Under the pieces are notes generated by a model. The model was not told the DNA's origin and did not search any database. It saw nothing but the letters and a program-made list of their open reading frames with translations. Shown here in pieces: positions 52,717 to 60,959 of a DNA stretch of 64,000 nucleotides. Origin of the DNA: Parafannyhessea umbonata (GTDB lineage Bacteria; Actinomycetota; Coriobacteriia; Coriobacteriales; Atopobiaceae); contig NZ_LT629759.1 in the NCBI RefSeq assembly GCF_900105025.1, forward strand, positions 124,001 through 188,000, in the 5' to 3' direction. A program made the position numbers and the translations under genes. Each line of letters begins with the position of its first letter. Position 1 is the first letter of the stretch.

Positions 52717-53565
52717 ATGGTCGACCTTAAGAAGGCGAACGGCAGGCTCGAGGATCTCTTGGACTGCGTGGACCATCCCAGGAAGGTGAGGGAGGGGCAG
52801 CGGCTCTACTGCGGCCTCGACCTGGGCACGGCCTTCATCGTCCTCGTCGTCCTGGACGAGGACGGAAACCCCGTCGACTGCAAGTACCAGTTCGCAAGTG
52901 TCGTGAAGGACGGCATGGTCGTCGACTACGTGGGCGCCTGCGACATCGCGAGGCGGCTGAAGGATCAGATCGAGGGTGAGCTTGGCGTAGAGCTCGAGGA
53001 GTGCGCGGTCGCCATCCCACCCGAGACCGAGGCGCTTGACGGCGGCGTGGTGAAGAACGTGGCCGAGAGCACGGGCATGGAGTGCATCGCGGTATTTGAC
53101 GAGCCCACTGCCGCGAACCTCCTCATCGGCACCACCGACGGCGCGGTCGTCGACATCGGTGGCGGCACGACCGGCATCTCCGTCTTCAAGGACGGCAAGG
53201 TAGTGGAGTGCATCGACGAGTCGACCGGAGGGACGCACTTCTCGCTCGTGCTTGCCGGCGCGAAGGGAATGTCGTTCGACGACGCGGAGGTCTACAAGCG
53301 CAACCCCGAGCACCACAGGGAGGTCCTTCCCATTGTGTCGCCGACGATTGACAAGGTGACCACGATCATCGAGCGCGCGTGTCGCGACTACGAGGTGCCG
53401 GAGGTCATCCTGGTCGGCGGAACGGCCGAGCTTACAGGCATCGAGGGCAGGGTGCAGAAGCGTCTGGGCATCGAGGTCCACAAGCCGAGCCATCCCATGT
53501 TCGTAACGCCGATGGGCATCGCGCTCGGATGCGTCCAGAAGGCGAGGGCGCGCGACGATGCTTGA
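52717..53565 (+). CDS. eutJ: EutJ-type microcompartment chaperone-like ATPase
   Basis: A 282-residue protein of the Hsp70/actin-like ATPase fold. Phosphate-1 is YCGLDLGTAFIVLVVLDEDG, phosphate-2 is GAVVDIGGGTTGISV, and the adenosine loop is VILVGGTAELTGI, with VFDEPTAANLL between. EutJ-type proteins are proposed to help fold or load microcompartment enzymes. RBS GAGGAGG precedes the ATG. It overlaps the next gene by 8 bases. Confidence 0.9.
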   Translation: MVDLKKANGRLEDLLDCVDHPRKVREGQRLYCGLDLGTAFIVLVVLDEDGNPVDCKYQFASVVKDGMVVDYVGACDIARRLKDQIEGELGVELEECAVAIPPETEALDGGVVKNVAESTGMECIAVFDEPTAANLLIGTTDGAVVDIGGGTTGISVFKDGKVVECIDESTGGTHFSLVLAGAKGMSFDDAEVYKRNPEHHREVLPIVSPTIDKVTTIIERACRDYEVPEVILVGGTAELTGIEGRVQKRLGIEVHKPSHPMFVTPMGIALGCVQKARARDDA

Positions 53566-53863
53566 CGTGAAGGTCATCAAGGCCCCGGCGCCTGGGACCA
53601 TGCAGATCATCAGGCAGCGAAGCGGCGCCCGCTGGGGCGAGGACTTCAGGCCGGCGGCGGTCGGGCTCGTCCAGGGCAAGCTGATCGAGATGGTGGTCGC
53701 GAGCGACATCGCCGAGAAGACCGCGGGCGTTGTCGTGACCGACGTGAGAGGGTCCTGTCCCCAGAACATGGTGATGCTCGCCATAGCTGGGGAGACGGCA
53801 GAGGTGATGGAGTGCCTCCGGAAGATCCAGGACGGAAAGGACGCGTCCCATGATTGTCGGTAG
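53558..53863 (+). CDS. Divergent BMC-domain protein
   Basis: 101 residues with a BMC-like core (AAVGLVQGKLIEMVVASDIAEK then VVVTDVRGSCPQN and AIAGETAEVMECLRKI), but with a different N-terminal strand (KAPAPGTMQIIRQRSG) and none of the typical pore sequence. It may be a specialised shell tile or a linker between shell and cargo. It overlaps both neighbours (8 and 14 bases), so the three are co-translated. Confidence 0.72.
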   Translation: MLDVKVIKAPAPGTMQIIRQRSGARWGEDFRPAAVGLVQGKLIEMVVASDIAEKTAGVVVTDVRGSCPQNMVMLAIAGETAEVMECLRKIQDGKDASHDCR

Positions 53864-54119
53864 GCTCATCGGCTCGATCTGGGCCACCCGCAAGTACGAC
53901 GAGCTGAACGGGATGAAGCTCATGCGCGTCGAGGTCATCACGGGCGACGAGGCAGGAAAGCAGCTCATCTGCGTCGATACCATCAGCGCGGGGGTGGGAG
54001 ACCGGGTGATCGTGACCACGGGATCTTCCGCATATCACTTCGTGAAGGACGAGTTCCAGAAGAACGCACCGGTAGACGCGGTGATCGTAGGAATCATAGA
54101 CGAAGACGTGAATCTGTAA
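53850..54119 (+). CDS. eutN: EutN/CcmL-type BMC-P vertex protein
   Basis: 89 residues. It has MIVGRLIGSIWATRKYDELNG, then LICVDTISAGVGDRVIVTTGSSA and VDAVIVGIID, the complete pentamer fold that caps the 12 vertices of the microcompartment. It is the only vertex protein in the window. Confidence 0.93.
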   Translation: MIVGRLIGSIWATRKYDELNGMKLMRVEVITGDEAGKQLICVDTISAGVGDRVIVTTGSSAYHFVKDEFQKNAPVDAVIVGIIDEDVNL

Positions 54120-54134
54120 GGAAAGGAGGACGAC

Positions 54135-55058
54135 ATGAAGAGACTTGTAAGCGCGAAGGACGTCATCGCGGCGGCGGCACGGCACGAGGACATCTACGTG
54201 GACGAGAACACCATCGTGACCGCCCAGGCGAAAGACGTTGCGCGGGAGAACGGCGTGAGCATCACGTGCGGCCCGAAGCCCGAGGGGCATGCGGCATGCG
54301 AGAAGCCCGCGGCTAAACACGCTGCGGTTGAGTGCCACAAGGTTGACCTCACCAGCGAGGGCAAGGGCACCGAGCCCGCCCTTACCGCGGCCGAGCTCGA
54401 GCATCTTATAGCCGCCGCCTTCGAGAAGGGCATCTGGACCAAGGACGACATCGAGTCGCTCTTGGGGAAGAAAGAGTCGGCCATCGACCCGAACATCGTT
54501 CCGGTGGGGGTGTCTGGCCGTCACATCCACCTGTCCCAGCACGACCTTGAGACGCTGTTTGGCAAGGGTTACGAGCTGACAAAGGTGAAGGACCTCAGCC
54601 AGCCCGGTCAGTTCGCGGCAAAGGAGTGCGTCACCCTCGCGGGCCCGAAGGGCGTCATCCAGAAGGTGCGCGTGCTTGGCCCCGTTCGCTCTCAGACCCA
54701 GGTGGAGGTGCTCGCGGGCGACACGTTCAAGTTGGGCGTTGCGCAGGAGATCCGCCTCTCGGGACACCTCGAGGGAACTCCTGGCATTACCGTCATCGGC
54801 CCGAAGGGGACGGTCGTCCTCCCCGAGGGCGTGATGGTGGCAGCCCGCCACATCCACATGAGTCCGTCGCAGGCAGCGGAGCGCGGCTTCCACGACGGTC
54901 AGGTTGTGTCGCTCAAAATCTGCGGAGAGCGTGGCGGCATGCTCGACAACGTGATCGTGCGCGTCACCGAGACCGGAAACCTTGACTGTCACATAGACAC
55001 GGAAGAGGCAAACGCGTTTCACCTCAAGACGGGCTCAAAGGTCCAGGTAGTTAGGTAG
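54135..55058 (+). CDS. pduL: Phosphate acyltransferase PduL with N-terminal extension
   Basis: 307 residues. The catalytic PduL domain (~120-307) carries the metal-binding motifs VSGRHIHLSQ and AARHIHMSP and the FAAKECVTLAGPKG segment. It converts acetyl-CoA and phosphate to acetyl-phosphate, regenerating CoA inside the shell. Residues 1-~45 (RLVSAKDVIAAAARHEDIYVD) resemble the N-terminus of EutQ-type proteins and likely target the enzyme; a Cys/His-bearing linker follows. GGAAAGGAGG precedes the ATG. Confidence 0.9.
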   Translation: MKRLVSAKDVIAAAARHEDIYVDENTIVTAQAKDVARENGVSITCGPKPEGHAACEKPAAKHAAVECHKVDLTSEGKGTEPALTAAELEHLIAAAFEKGIWTKDDIESLLGKKESAIDPNIVPVGVSGRHIHLSQHDLETLFGKGYELTKVKDLSQPGQFAAKECVTLAGPKGVIQKVRVLGPVRSQTQVEVLAGDTFKLGVAQEIRLSGHLEGTPGITVIGPKGTVVLPEGVMVAARHIHMSPSQAAERGFHDGQVVSLKICGERGGMLDNVIVRVTETGNLDCHIDTEEANAFHLKTGSKVQVVR

Positions 55059-55100
55059 CAAGCTCAGATAGCAGGCAAGTCGACCCAGGGAGGAACAAGC

Positions 55101-55388
55101 ATGGCAAGCACCACTGAGGCACTCGGCATGATCGAGACCAAGGGCATGATCGGATCCGTCGAGGCGGCGGACGCGATGGTCAAGGCGGCAAACGTCCGTC
55201 TCATCGGCAAGGAGCGCGTCGGCGGCGGCCTCGTGACCGTCTTCGTCCGCGGCGACGTGGGCGCCGTGAAGGCCGCGACCGACGCGGGCGCCGCCGCGGC
55301 GCAGCGCGTGGGCGAGCTGCTGAGCGTCCACGTGATCCCGCGCCCGGACGGAATGGTGGAGTCCATCCTGCCGCACGCCGCGGAGTAG
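55101..55388 (+). CDS. BMC-H shell protein, near-identical copy 1
   Basis: A 95-residue canonical BMC-H protein ([48 protein letters not shown]). The pore loop is VGGG. It differs from copy 2 at a few positions (for example GMIGS for [13 protein letters not shown] for KLVGKELV). It is likely a bulk facet tile. GGGAGG precedes the ATG. Confidence 0.93.
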   Translation: MASTTEALGMIETKGMIGSVEAADAMVKAANVRLIGKERVGGGLVTVFVRGDVGAVKAATDAGAAAAQRVGELLSVHVIPRPDGMVESILPHAAE

Positions 55389-55454
55389 CGAGCGTACCCG
55401 ACTAGACACGAAGAGGCGGGGCAAAAGACCCGCGCATCCCAGGGAGGAACAAGC

Positions 55455-55742
55455 ATGGCAAGCATGACAGAGGCACTCGGCATGATCGAGACCAAGGGCC
55501 TGATCGGCTCCGTCGAGGCGGCGGACGCGATGGTGAAGGCCGCGAACGTGAAGCTCGTGGGCAAGGAGCTCGTCGGAGGCGGCCTCGTGACCGTCTTCGT
55601 CCGCGGCGACGTGGGCGCCGTGAAGGCCGCGACCGACGCGGGCGCCGCCGCGGCGCAGCGCGTGGGCGAGCTGCTGAGCGTCCACGTGATCCCGCGCCCG
55701 GACGGAATGGTGGAGTCCATCCTGCCGCACGCCGCGGAGTAA
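55455..55742 (+). CDS. BMC-H shell protein, near-identical copy 2
   Basis: 95 residues; its BMC core is identical in protein sequence to the BMC-H domain of copy 3 apart from the first few residues and one Ala at the end. It has the same pore loop as copy 1 and the same RBS context (CAGGGAGGAACAAGC). It is a probable bulk facet tile. It ends 4 bases before the extended copy. Confidence 0.93.
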   Translation: MASMTEALGMIETKGLIGSVEAADAMVKAANVKLVGKELVGGGLVTVFVRGDVGAVKAATDAGAAAAQRVGELLSVHVIPRPDGMVESILPHAAE

Positions 55743-55746
55743 CCGC

Positions 55747-56412
55747 ATGGCGGCGAAGAAGTCGGGGCAGGAGGGGGAGGGCGCCACGACGCCGATCCCC
55801 GGCACCCCTCGTAGCCGGGGCAAGGCTGTCGAGGGCGCCAAGGCTTCCGCATCGACCGGGGCCGCGAAGGCCCCGGCCACGGCCGGAGGCGAGAAGGGCG
55901 TTGCGAGCCACGTGAAGGCCGATGCCAAGAAGCCGAGCTCTTCTCGTCCCGCCGCGTCGCGAAAGGCGGAGGCAGCACGCTCCGAGGCCCCGAAGGATGC
56001 CGCGGGGAGTTCCGCGGAGGCCACCAAGAAGACAGAGACGGCGCCCGAGGGGAAGCACCTTGGCGCACAAAAGGGAAAGGCCGAGCCCGCGAAGGCCGCG
56101 CCTGCCATGAACAAGGAGGTAACTGCGATGTCGAACACCACTGAGGCACTCGGCATGATCGAGACCAAGGGCCTGATCGGCTCCGTCGAGGCGGCGGATG
56201 CGATGGTGAAGGCCGCGAACGTGAAGCTCGTGGGCAAGGAGCTCGTCGGAGGCGGCCTCGTGACCGTCTTCGTCCGCGGCGACGTGGGCGCCGTGAAGGC
56301 CGCGACCGACGCGGGCGCCGCCGCGGCGCAGCGCGTGGGCGAGCTGCTGAGCGTCCACGTGATCCCGCGCCCGGACGGAATGGTGGAGTCCATCCTGCCG
56401 CACGCCGAGTAG
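55747..56412 (+). CDS. BMC-H shell protein with 127-residue disordered extension
   Basis: A 221-residue frame. Residues 1-127 are Ala/Lys/Pro/Ser-rich and probably disordered (with GGEKGVAS encoded by the dispersed motif). Residues 128-221 are a full BMC-H domain matching copies 1 and 2. The ATG at 56128 ([10 protein letters not shown]) is preceded by AAGGAGG, a better RBS than that of the long start (GGAG seven bases before 55747). Two products, long and short, are therefore likely. The extension might link shell to cargo or other proteins; this is inference. Confidence 0.85.
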   Translation: MAAKKSGQEGEGATTPIPGTPRSRGKAVEGAKASASTGAAKAPATAGGEKGVASHVKADAKKPSSSRPAASRKAEAARSEAPKDAAGSSAEATKKTETAPEGKHLGAQKGKAEPAKAAPAMNKEVTAMSNTTEALGMIETKGLIGSVEAADAMVKAANVKLVGKELVGGGLVTVFVRGDVGAVKAATDAGAAAAQRVGELLSVHVIPRPDGMVESILPHAE

Positions 56413-56457
56413 CGAGGCGCAGCGCACCCATTCGTCAGCTAGTCGGAAAGAGGCATC

Positions 56458-58113
56458 ATGCAGGAATTCGATTACGATCTTCAGAGCATCCAGGCCGCCC
56501 GCGACCTTGCGCGCAAGGGCCAGGTTGCCGCGAACCAGATTGCAAACTACAGCGTCGAGCAGATCGACCGCATCCTTCGCGCCATGGTCGAGGTTGCCGA
56601 GAAGAACGCGAAGCAGCTTGCCGAGATGGCCGTCGAGGAGACGACCTTCGGCAACGTCCACGACAAGATCTACAAGAACCATATGGCCTCCGGCCTGCTT
56701 TACGAGCAGATCAAGGACGCGAAGACCATCGGCGTCATCGATGTGGACGAGAAGAAGCAGGTCATCACGATAGCGGAGCCGGTCGGTCTTGTGATGGGCA
56801 TCGTCCCCTCCACCAACCCCACCTCGACGGTGCTCTACAAGTCGATGATCGCGCTTAAGTCTCGCAACGCCATCGTCTTCTCCCCGCACCCGAAGGCCGC
56901 CAAGTGCACGAACCTTGCCATCAAGCTCATGAATGACGCCGCCGTTGCCGCGGGAGCCCCCGAGAACGTCATTCAGGGCGTGAGCCTGGCGACGATTGCC
57001 GCGACGAACGAGCTCATGCACGCGCCCGAGGTCAAGATGATCATCGCGACCGGTGGTCCCGGCATGGTGAAGGCAGCCTACAGCTCCGGCAAGCCCGCGC
57101 TGGGCGTCGGCGCCGGCAACTCGCCCTCGTACATCGAGCGCACCGCGAACGTGCATGACGCGGTTCGCCAGATCATGGCGTCCAAGACGTTCGACAACGG
57201 CACCATCTGCGCCTCCGAGCAGAGCGTCATCTGCGAGACCTGCAACCACGACGAGGTCGTCGCGGAGTTCAAGAGCCAGGGCGGCTACTTCATGTCGGAG
57301 GAGGAGTGCAAGAAGGTCTGCAAGATCCTGTTCCGCAACGGCCACTCCATGAGTCCAAACTTCGTGGGCCACGCCGCCCTCGACATCGCAAAGGCTGCCG
57401 GCATCTGCGTCCCCGCAGACACGAAGGTGCTCATCGGCGAGCAGCATGGCGTCGGTCCCGAGTGGCCGCTCTCTTACGAGAAGCTCACGACCGTCCTGGG
57501 CTTCTACACCGTCGCCGACTGGCATGAGGCGTGCGACCTGTCCATCGCGCTGCTCCAGAACGGCATCGGCCACACGATGAACATCCACACGGAGGACAAG
57601 GAGATCGTCCGCAAGTTCTCCGTCAAGCCCGCCTCGCGCATCCTCATCAACACCGGCGGAACCCAGGGTGGCACCGGCCTCTCCACGGGTCTGGACGTCG
57701 CGCTGACCCTTGGCTGCGGCACCTGGGGCGGAAGCTCCGTTTCCGAGAACGTTGGTCCGCAGCACCTCATCAACGTGAAGCGCGTCGCCAACGGCATCAT
57801 CGAGCCGGACATGGTCGCCGCCGCCGACGAGACGTTCGCGAAGTGGCACCCTGAGCTCGCGGCCGAGTACGGCTGCACGTCGCACGCGACCTGCGGCTGC
57901 GCCGCGACGTCCTGCGGCGAGAGCGCCAAGAGCGACCTGGGAATCGACATGCCCGTGGGTCACGGCGTAAGCGGCATCAGCTACTCCGTCGGCTGCAACA
58001 GCTGCGGTGGTCACGCGGAGCCGGAGTCGCAGGAGCGCAAGGGCGACACCATCGACGCGGCCGAGCTCAAGAAGATGGTCAACGAGCTGGTGGCCGCTTT
58101 CCGCGGCGAGTAG
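56458..58113 (+). CDS. CoA-acylating acetaldehyde dehydrogenase (active form)
   Basis: A 551-residue enzyme converting acetaldehyde, CoA and NAD+ to acetyl-CoA inside the shell. Catalytic Cys251 lies in FDNGTICASEQS. Other segments are VMGIVPSTNPTSTVLYKSM, IIATGGPGMVKAAYSSGKPALGVGAGN and NTGGTQGGTG. The C-terminal ~70 residues contain a Cys-rich segment (YGCTSHATCGCAATSC; VGCNSCGG) that could bind metal or Fe-S, and end in an amphipathic helix (DAAELKKMVNELVAAF) typical of encapsulation peptides. It corresponds to the aldehyde dehydrogenase of characterised cut clusters. Confidence 0.9.
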   Translation: MQEFDYDLQSIQAARDLARKGQVAANQIANYSVEQIDRILRAMVEVAEKNAKQLAEMAVEETTFGNVHDKIYKNHMASGLLYEQIKDAKTIGVIDVDEKKQVITIAEPVGLVMGIVPSTNPTSTVLYKSMIALKSRNAIVFSPHPKAAKCTNLAIKLMNDAAVAAGAPENVIQGVSLATIAATNELMHAPEVKMIIATGGPGMVKAAYSSGKPALGVGAGNSPSYIERTANVHDAVRQIMASKTFDNGTICASEQSVICETCNHDEVVAEFKSQGGYFMSEEECKKVCKILFRNGHSMSPNFVGHAALDIAKAAGICVPADTKVLIGEQHGVGPEWPLSYEKLTTVLGFYTVADWHEACDLSIALLQNGIGHTMNIHTEDKEIVRKFSVKPASRILINTGGTQGGTGLSTGLDVALTLGCGTWGGSSVSENVGPQHLINVKRVANGIIEPDMVAAADETFAKWHPELAAEYGCTSHATCGCAATSCGESAKSDLGIDMPVGHGVSGISYSVGCNSCGGHAEPESQERKGDTIDAAELKKMVNELVAAFRGE

Positions 58114-58167
58114 TACCGCGGTACGGCATGTGTCCGCACTTCTCTTAACTAGTCAAGGAGCTTAGTC

Positions 58168-58446
58168 ATGAACGAGGCATTGGGAATGGTCGAGACCGTC
58201 GGCTGCGTGGGCGCAGTCGAGGCCAGCGATGCCATGGTGAAGGCCGCCGAGGTTACTCTGGTGGGCAAGGTCAACGTGGGTGGCGGCATCGTCACCACCT
58301 TCGTGCGCGGTGACGTGGCAGCCGTGAAGGCCGCGACAGACGCCGGGGCTGCCGCGGCCGAGCGCGTGGGCGAGCTTCGCTCCGTCCACGTGATCCCGCG
58401 CCCGCATACGGACGTCGAGAAGATCGTTCCCCACCAGACGGCGTAG
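58168..58446 (+). CDS. BMC-H shell protein, divergent late paralogue
   Basis: 92 residues, BMC-H ([44 protein letters not shown]). It shares the core with the triplet but has diverged in sequence, including a Cys in the first helix. AAGGAG precedes the ATG. It is followed within 5 bases by the TPR gene. Confidence 0.92.
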   Translation: MNEALGMVETVGCVGAVEASDAMVKAAEVTLVGKVNVGGGIVTTFVRGDVAAVKAATDAGAAAAERVGELRSVHVIPRPHTDVEKIVPHQTA

Positions 58447-58450
58447 CGCG

Positions 58451-59230
58451 TTGGAGCTCGGGGCGTTCTACAGCGAGCTCGACCGCCTGTACGGCGAGCC
58501 GGGGGCTGACGTCGAGGGCTTCCTGAGGGAGGCCCTGCGGCGCGCCCGGCTCGCCGGGGATATGCGCGGTGTCGCGTCCGTCGCGAACGAGCTGGGCAGC
58601 GTACTGAGGCTGCGCGGGGATCTTCGCGAGTCGGAGGAGCTGTACGACGAGGTGCTGCGCATGCTCGAGATAACGGGTGCGGACGACCGAGACGTGGCGC
58701 GGGCGGTCGTGAACCTGGGTGACGTGTATGTTGCGCAGGGGAGGAACGTCTCCGCGATCGAGGCGTTCGACCGCGCGGAGCGGATGCTCGGTGATGATGA
58801 CGCGCTGGAGCTGAGCGCGATTTGCAACAACCGGAGTAGCGCCTACCGGGCCCTCGGGCGGTTCTCGGACGCCAGGGCCGACCTGCGGCGCGCAGGTCGG
58901 CTGTTGGATGCGGTGCCAGGCTCCGAGGGCAGACGCGCGACGAACGCAATCAATCTCGCGCAGGTGCTGACCGACGAGGGGAGGATCTGGGAGGCGGCGG
59001 AGGTCATCGCTGCGGCCCTTGTCACGTACGAGACGCTGGGCGGCGGCCGTGACGTCCATCGCCCCCATGCCCTCGCGACGGCGGCGCGCATCGCGTATCT
59101 GCGCGGAGACTATGCAGCGGCAGAGGCGCACTACCTCAAGGCCGCGGAGGTCCTGCGCGACAAGCTGGGCGACGCGCCGAATGCGGACGCGCTCGAGCGG
59201 CGGGCGGGGGAGATGCACGCCCTGAGGTAG
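58451..59230 (+). CDS. TPR-repeat protein embedded in the cut locus
   Basis: 259 residues made of about five tetratricopeptide-like helix pairs (VASVANELGSVLRLRGDLRESEELYDEVL; AICNNRSSAYRALGRFSDARADL; AARIAYLRGDYAAAEAHYLKA). It probably mediates protein contacts. The start is uncertain: a TTG 5 bases after the BMC stop, with no clear Shine-Dalgarno sequence, implies translational coupling. It is followed by DUF4037 and DUF4125 genes, with which it may form a complex. Confidence 0.75.
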   Translation: MELGAFYSELDRLYGEPGADVEGFLREALRRARLAGDMRGVASVANELGSVLRLRGDLRESEELYDEVLRMLEITGADDRDVARAVVNLGDVYVAQGRNVSAIEAFDRAERMLGDDDALELSAICNNRSSAYRALGRFSDARADLRRAGRLLDAVPGSEGRRATNAINLAQVLTDEGRIWEAAEVIAAALVTYETLGGGRDVHRPHALATAARIAYLRGDYAAAEAHYLKAAEVLRDKLGDAPNADALERRAGEMHALR

Positions 59231-59290
59231 GGGCGTGGCATCGGCGCGATGGCATAACGAGACGTAGGCGACACGAAGGCGAGGTGCGAC

Positions 59291-60232
59291 ATGAGGGGCA
59301 TGGAGCTGGCCAAGAGGTACTTCGGGACGTTCGGCCCCGTGCTCGTGTCCGGGCTTCCGTACTCCGTCGAGTCGCGCCTCGCCTTTGGTCTCGTCGGGCC
59401 GGGCTCGGAGTGCCTGGGCTTCGACGACGACATCTCGCGCGACCACGACTTCGGTCCCGGGTTCTGCGTGTGGGTCCCAGCCGACCTGTGGGATACATAC
59501 GGCAGCGAGCTCGCGCGCAGGTACGCGACGTTGCCGGGCGAGTTTCTGGGCGAGAGGCGCAAGGAGAGCGAGCTCGCGGGCCAGCGCGTGGGCGTGTTCT
59601 GCACGGAGTCGTTCTACCGCACGTACACGGGGCTCGGGCGCGTCCCGCAGGGCGTGGCCGAGTGGCTGCGAATTCCCGAGCAGCTGCTTGCCATCGTGTG
59701 CGGCGGCGAGGTCTTTCGGGACCCAAGCGGCCAGTTCACACGTGTGCGCGAGGCGTACCAGGGCTTCTACCCCGAGCTCGTCGTGCGCAAGAAGCTGGCT
59801 GCGGACATGGCGGTCATGGCGCAGTCTGGCCAGTACAACCTGGGTCGCTGCCTCGTGCGGCGCGACCTCGTCGCGGCGGACGTGGCGCGCGGGGAGTTCC
59901 TGTGCGCCACCATGGCAGCGCTGCACCTGCTTTCGCGCACGTACATGCCGTTCTACAAGTGGTCGTTCAGGTCGCTTCGCGAGAGCGCGCACGTGCCGGC
60001 GCCCGTCTGCGACGTGGTGCGCAGGATCGCGGAGGCCCCCGTCGCAAAGGTTTCTTGTGAAGACGTGGAACTACTGTGCTCGGTCGTTCTGCGTGCCGCT
60101 CTTGCGCTAGGCTGGGCTGCTTCGGAGTCGGACTTCCTTCTGGACGCGGCCACGTCCATGTGGAGGGGGATTCCGAACGAGTATCTCCGCAGCCGTCCGT
60201 TGAACGAGGGGGCGTTTTCCCATGGCATGTAG
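59291..60232 (+). CDS. DUF4037 protein (nucleotidyltransferase-like)
   Basis: 313 residues. The signature segment LGFDDDISRDHDFGPGF resembles a nucleotidyltransferase core (acidic residues after a glycine turn), followed by VWVPADLWDTYG and a long helical C-domain (RKKLAADMAVMAQSGQYNLGRCL; FYKWSFRSLRE). The function is unknown; it may nucleotidylylate a small molecule or protein. RBS AGGCGAGG precedes the ATG. It overlaps the next gene by 11 bases. Confidence 0.8.
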   Translation: MRGMELAKRYFGTFGPVLVSGLPYSVESRLAFGLVGPGSECLGFDDDISRDHDFGPGFCVWVPADLWDTYGSELARRYATLPGEFLGERRKESELAGQRVGVFCTESFYRTYTGLGRVPQGVAEWLRIPEQLLAIVCGGEVFRDPSGQFTRVREAYQGFYPELVVRKKLAADMAVMAQSGQYNLGRCLVRRDLVAADVARGEFLCATMAALHLLSRTYMPFYKWSFRSLRESAHVPAPVCDVVRRIAEAPVAKVSCEDVELLCSVVLRAALALGWAASESDFLLDAATSMWRGIPNEYLRSRPLNEGAFSHGM

Positions 60233-60959
60233 CAGGTGCGGGTGCGCCGCGTGCGCCGGAACCGGTGACGCGAGGAGACCGTCGTACGGCCGCAGGCTCG
60301 AGCGCCGCGGCGACGTGAAGAGGTTCTTCTCTCTTTCGGCCGTGCAGGGCATCGCGGCGGAGCGCGGCGTAAGGGGAGACCTGCTCGAGGAGCTCGAGCG
60401 TGTCGTCGCCTTGGAGTGGGAGCAGTTCGACGCCGTCCTTGGCTTACATGGCCGAGCGGGCTGCCAGGATGACCTCAGGCGCTTCTCGGCGTATCGCTGC
60501 GCACAGTACCTCGCGTTTCCCCACGGGCTCATACCGCGGGTGCTCGCGGAGCTCGAGCAGGCGGAGCTCAGCGGCAGGAACCTGGTGGAGGAGAAGTACG
60601 CGCGCATGATGGCCGCGACCGATTCCTCTGAGTTCAACAGGACGTGGGCGAACGCCTTGCCCTTGACATCACCCGTGAAGAGGGGCGCCCTCCGCCAGCT
60701 GCGCAAGCTGCTGGCGCCTGTGCTTGCGCAGGCGGCGCGCGAGCTTCCCCAGGCACACCGCCATGCGCGTCCGGACGTGTCGTCGGCCGGCACGGTCTCG
60801 GCGCTGGACTACTTTCTGGCGGAGCTCGAGGGCTACTCGCTTTCGACGATCTTCTACCTTCGTGACGAGCTTGCGCGTCCGGGGACCGGGGCGAACCCGA
60901 TTGAGTCGAGTTACGTTCTGGCCGCGAGGCTTCTTGAGGCAACGGAGGTTGGTGCATGA
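60222..60959 (+). CDS. DUF4125 protein with N-terminal Cys motif
   Basis: 245 residues. The body matches DUF4125: EWEQFDAVLGLHGRAGCQDD, LSGRNLVEEKYARMM and SALDYFLAELEGYSLSTI. The first 11 residues (MACSRCGCAAC) form a CxxCxCxxC cluster suited to zinc or Fe-S binding. It is encoded in overlap with DUF4037 (11 bases) and with the MerR gene (ATGA), indicating tight co-translation. The function is unknown. Confidence 0.8.
   Translation: MACSRCGCAACAGTGDARRPSYGRRLERRGDVKRFFSLSAVQGIAAERGVRGDLLEELERVVALEWEQFDAVLGLHGRAGCQDDLRRFSAYRCAQYLAFPHGLIPRVLAELEQAELSGRNLVEEKYARMMAATDSSEFNRTWANALPLTSPVKRGALRQLRKLLAPVLAQAARELPQAHRHARPDVSSAGTVSALDYFLAELEGYSLSTIFYLRDELARPGTGANPIESSYVLAARLLEATEVGA

Larger units (their letters stand above)
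55119..56412 (+). repeat. Three near-identical ~270-bp direct repeats (BMC-H genes)
   Basis: 55119-55388, 55474-55742 and 56146-56412 share almost all bases, including long identical runs from GAGGCACTCGGCATGATCGA to the CCGCACGCCG before the stop. Synonymous divergence is minimal, so duplication or gene conversion is recent. Confidence 0.9.

Noticed and set aside
48235-53784. A very long minus-strand frame (about 1850 codons) opposite cutC and eutJ
   Set aside because: An antisense artefact of high GC and biased third positions. The plus strand holds clear families throughout.
53558-53863. A second EutN-type vertex protein
   Set aside because: Its segments follow the BMC-H order (GLVQG..., SDIAEK, VRGSCPQN) rather than the EutN beta-barrel, so it is described as a divergent BMC-domain protein.
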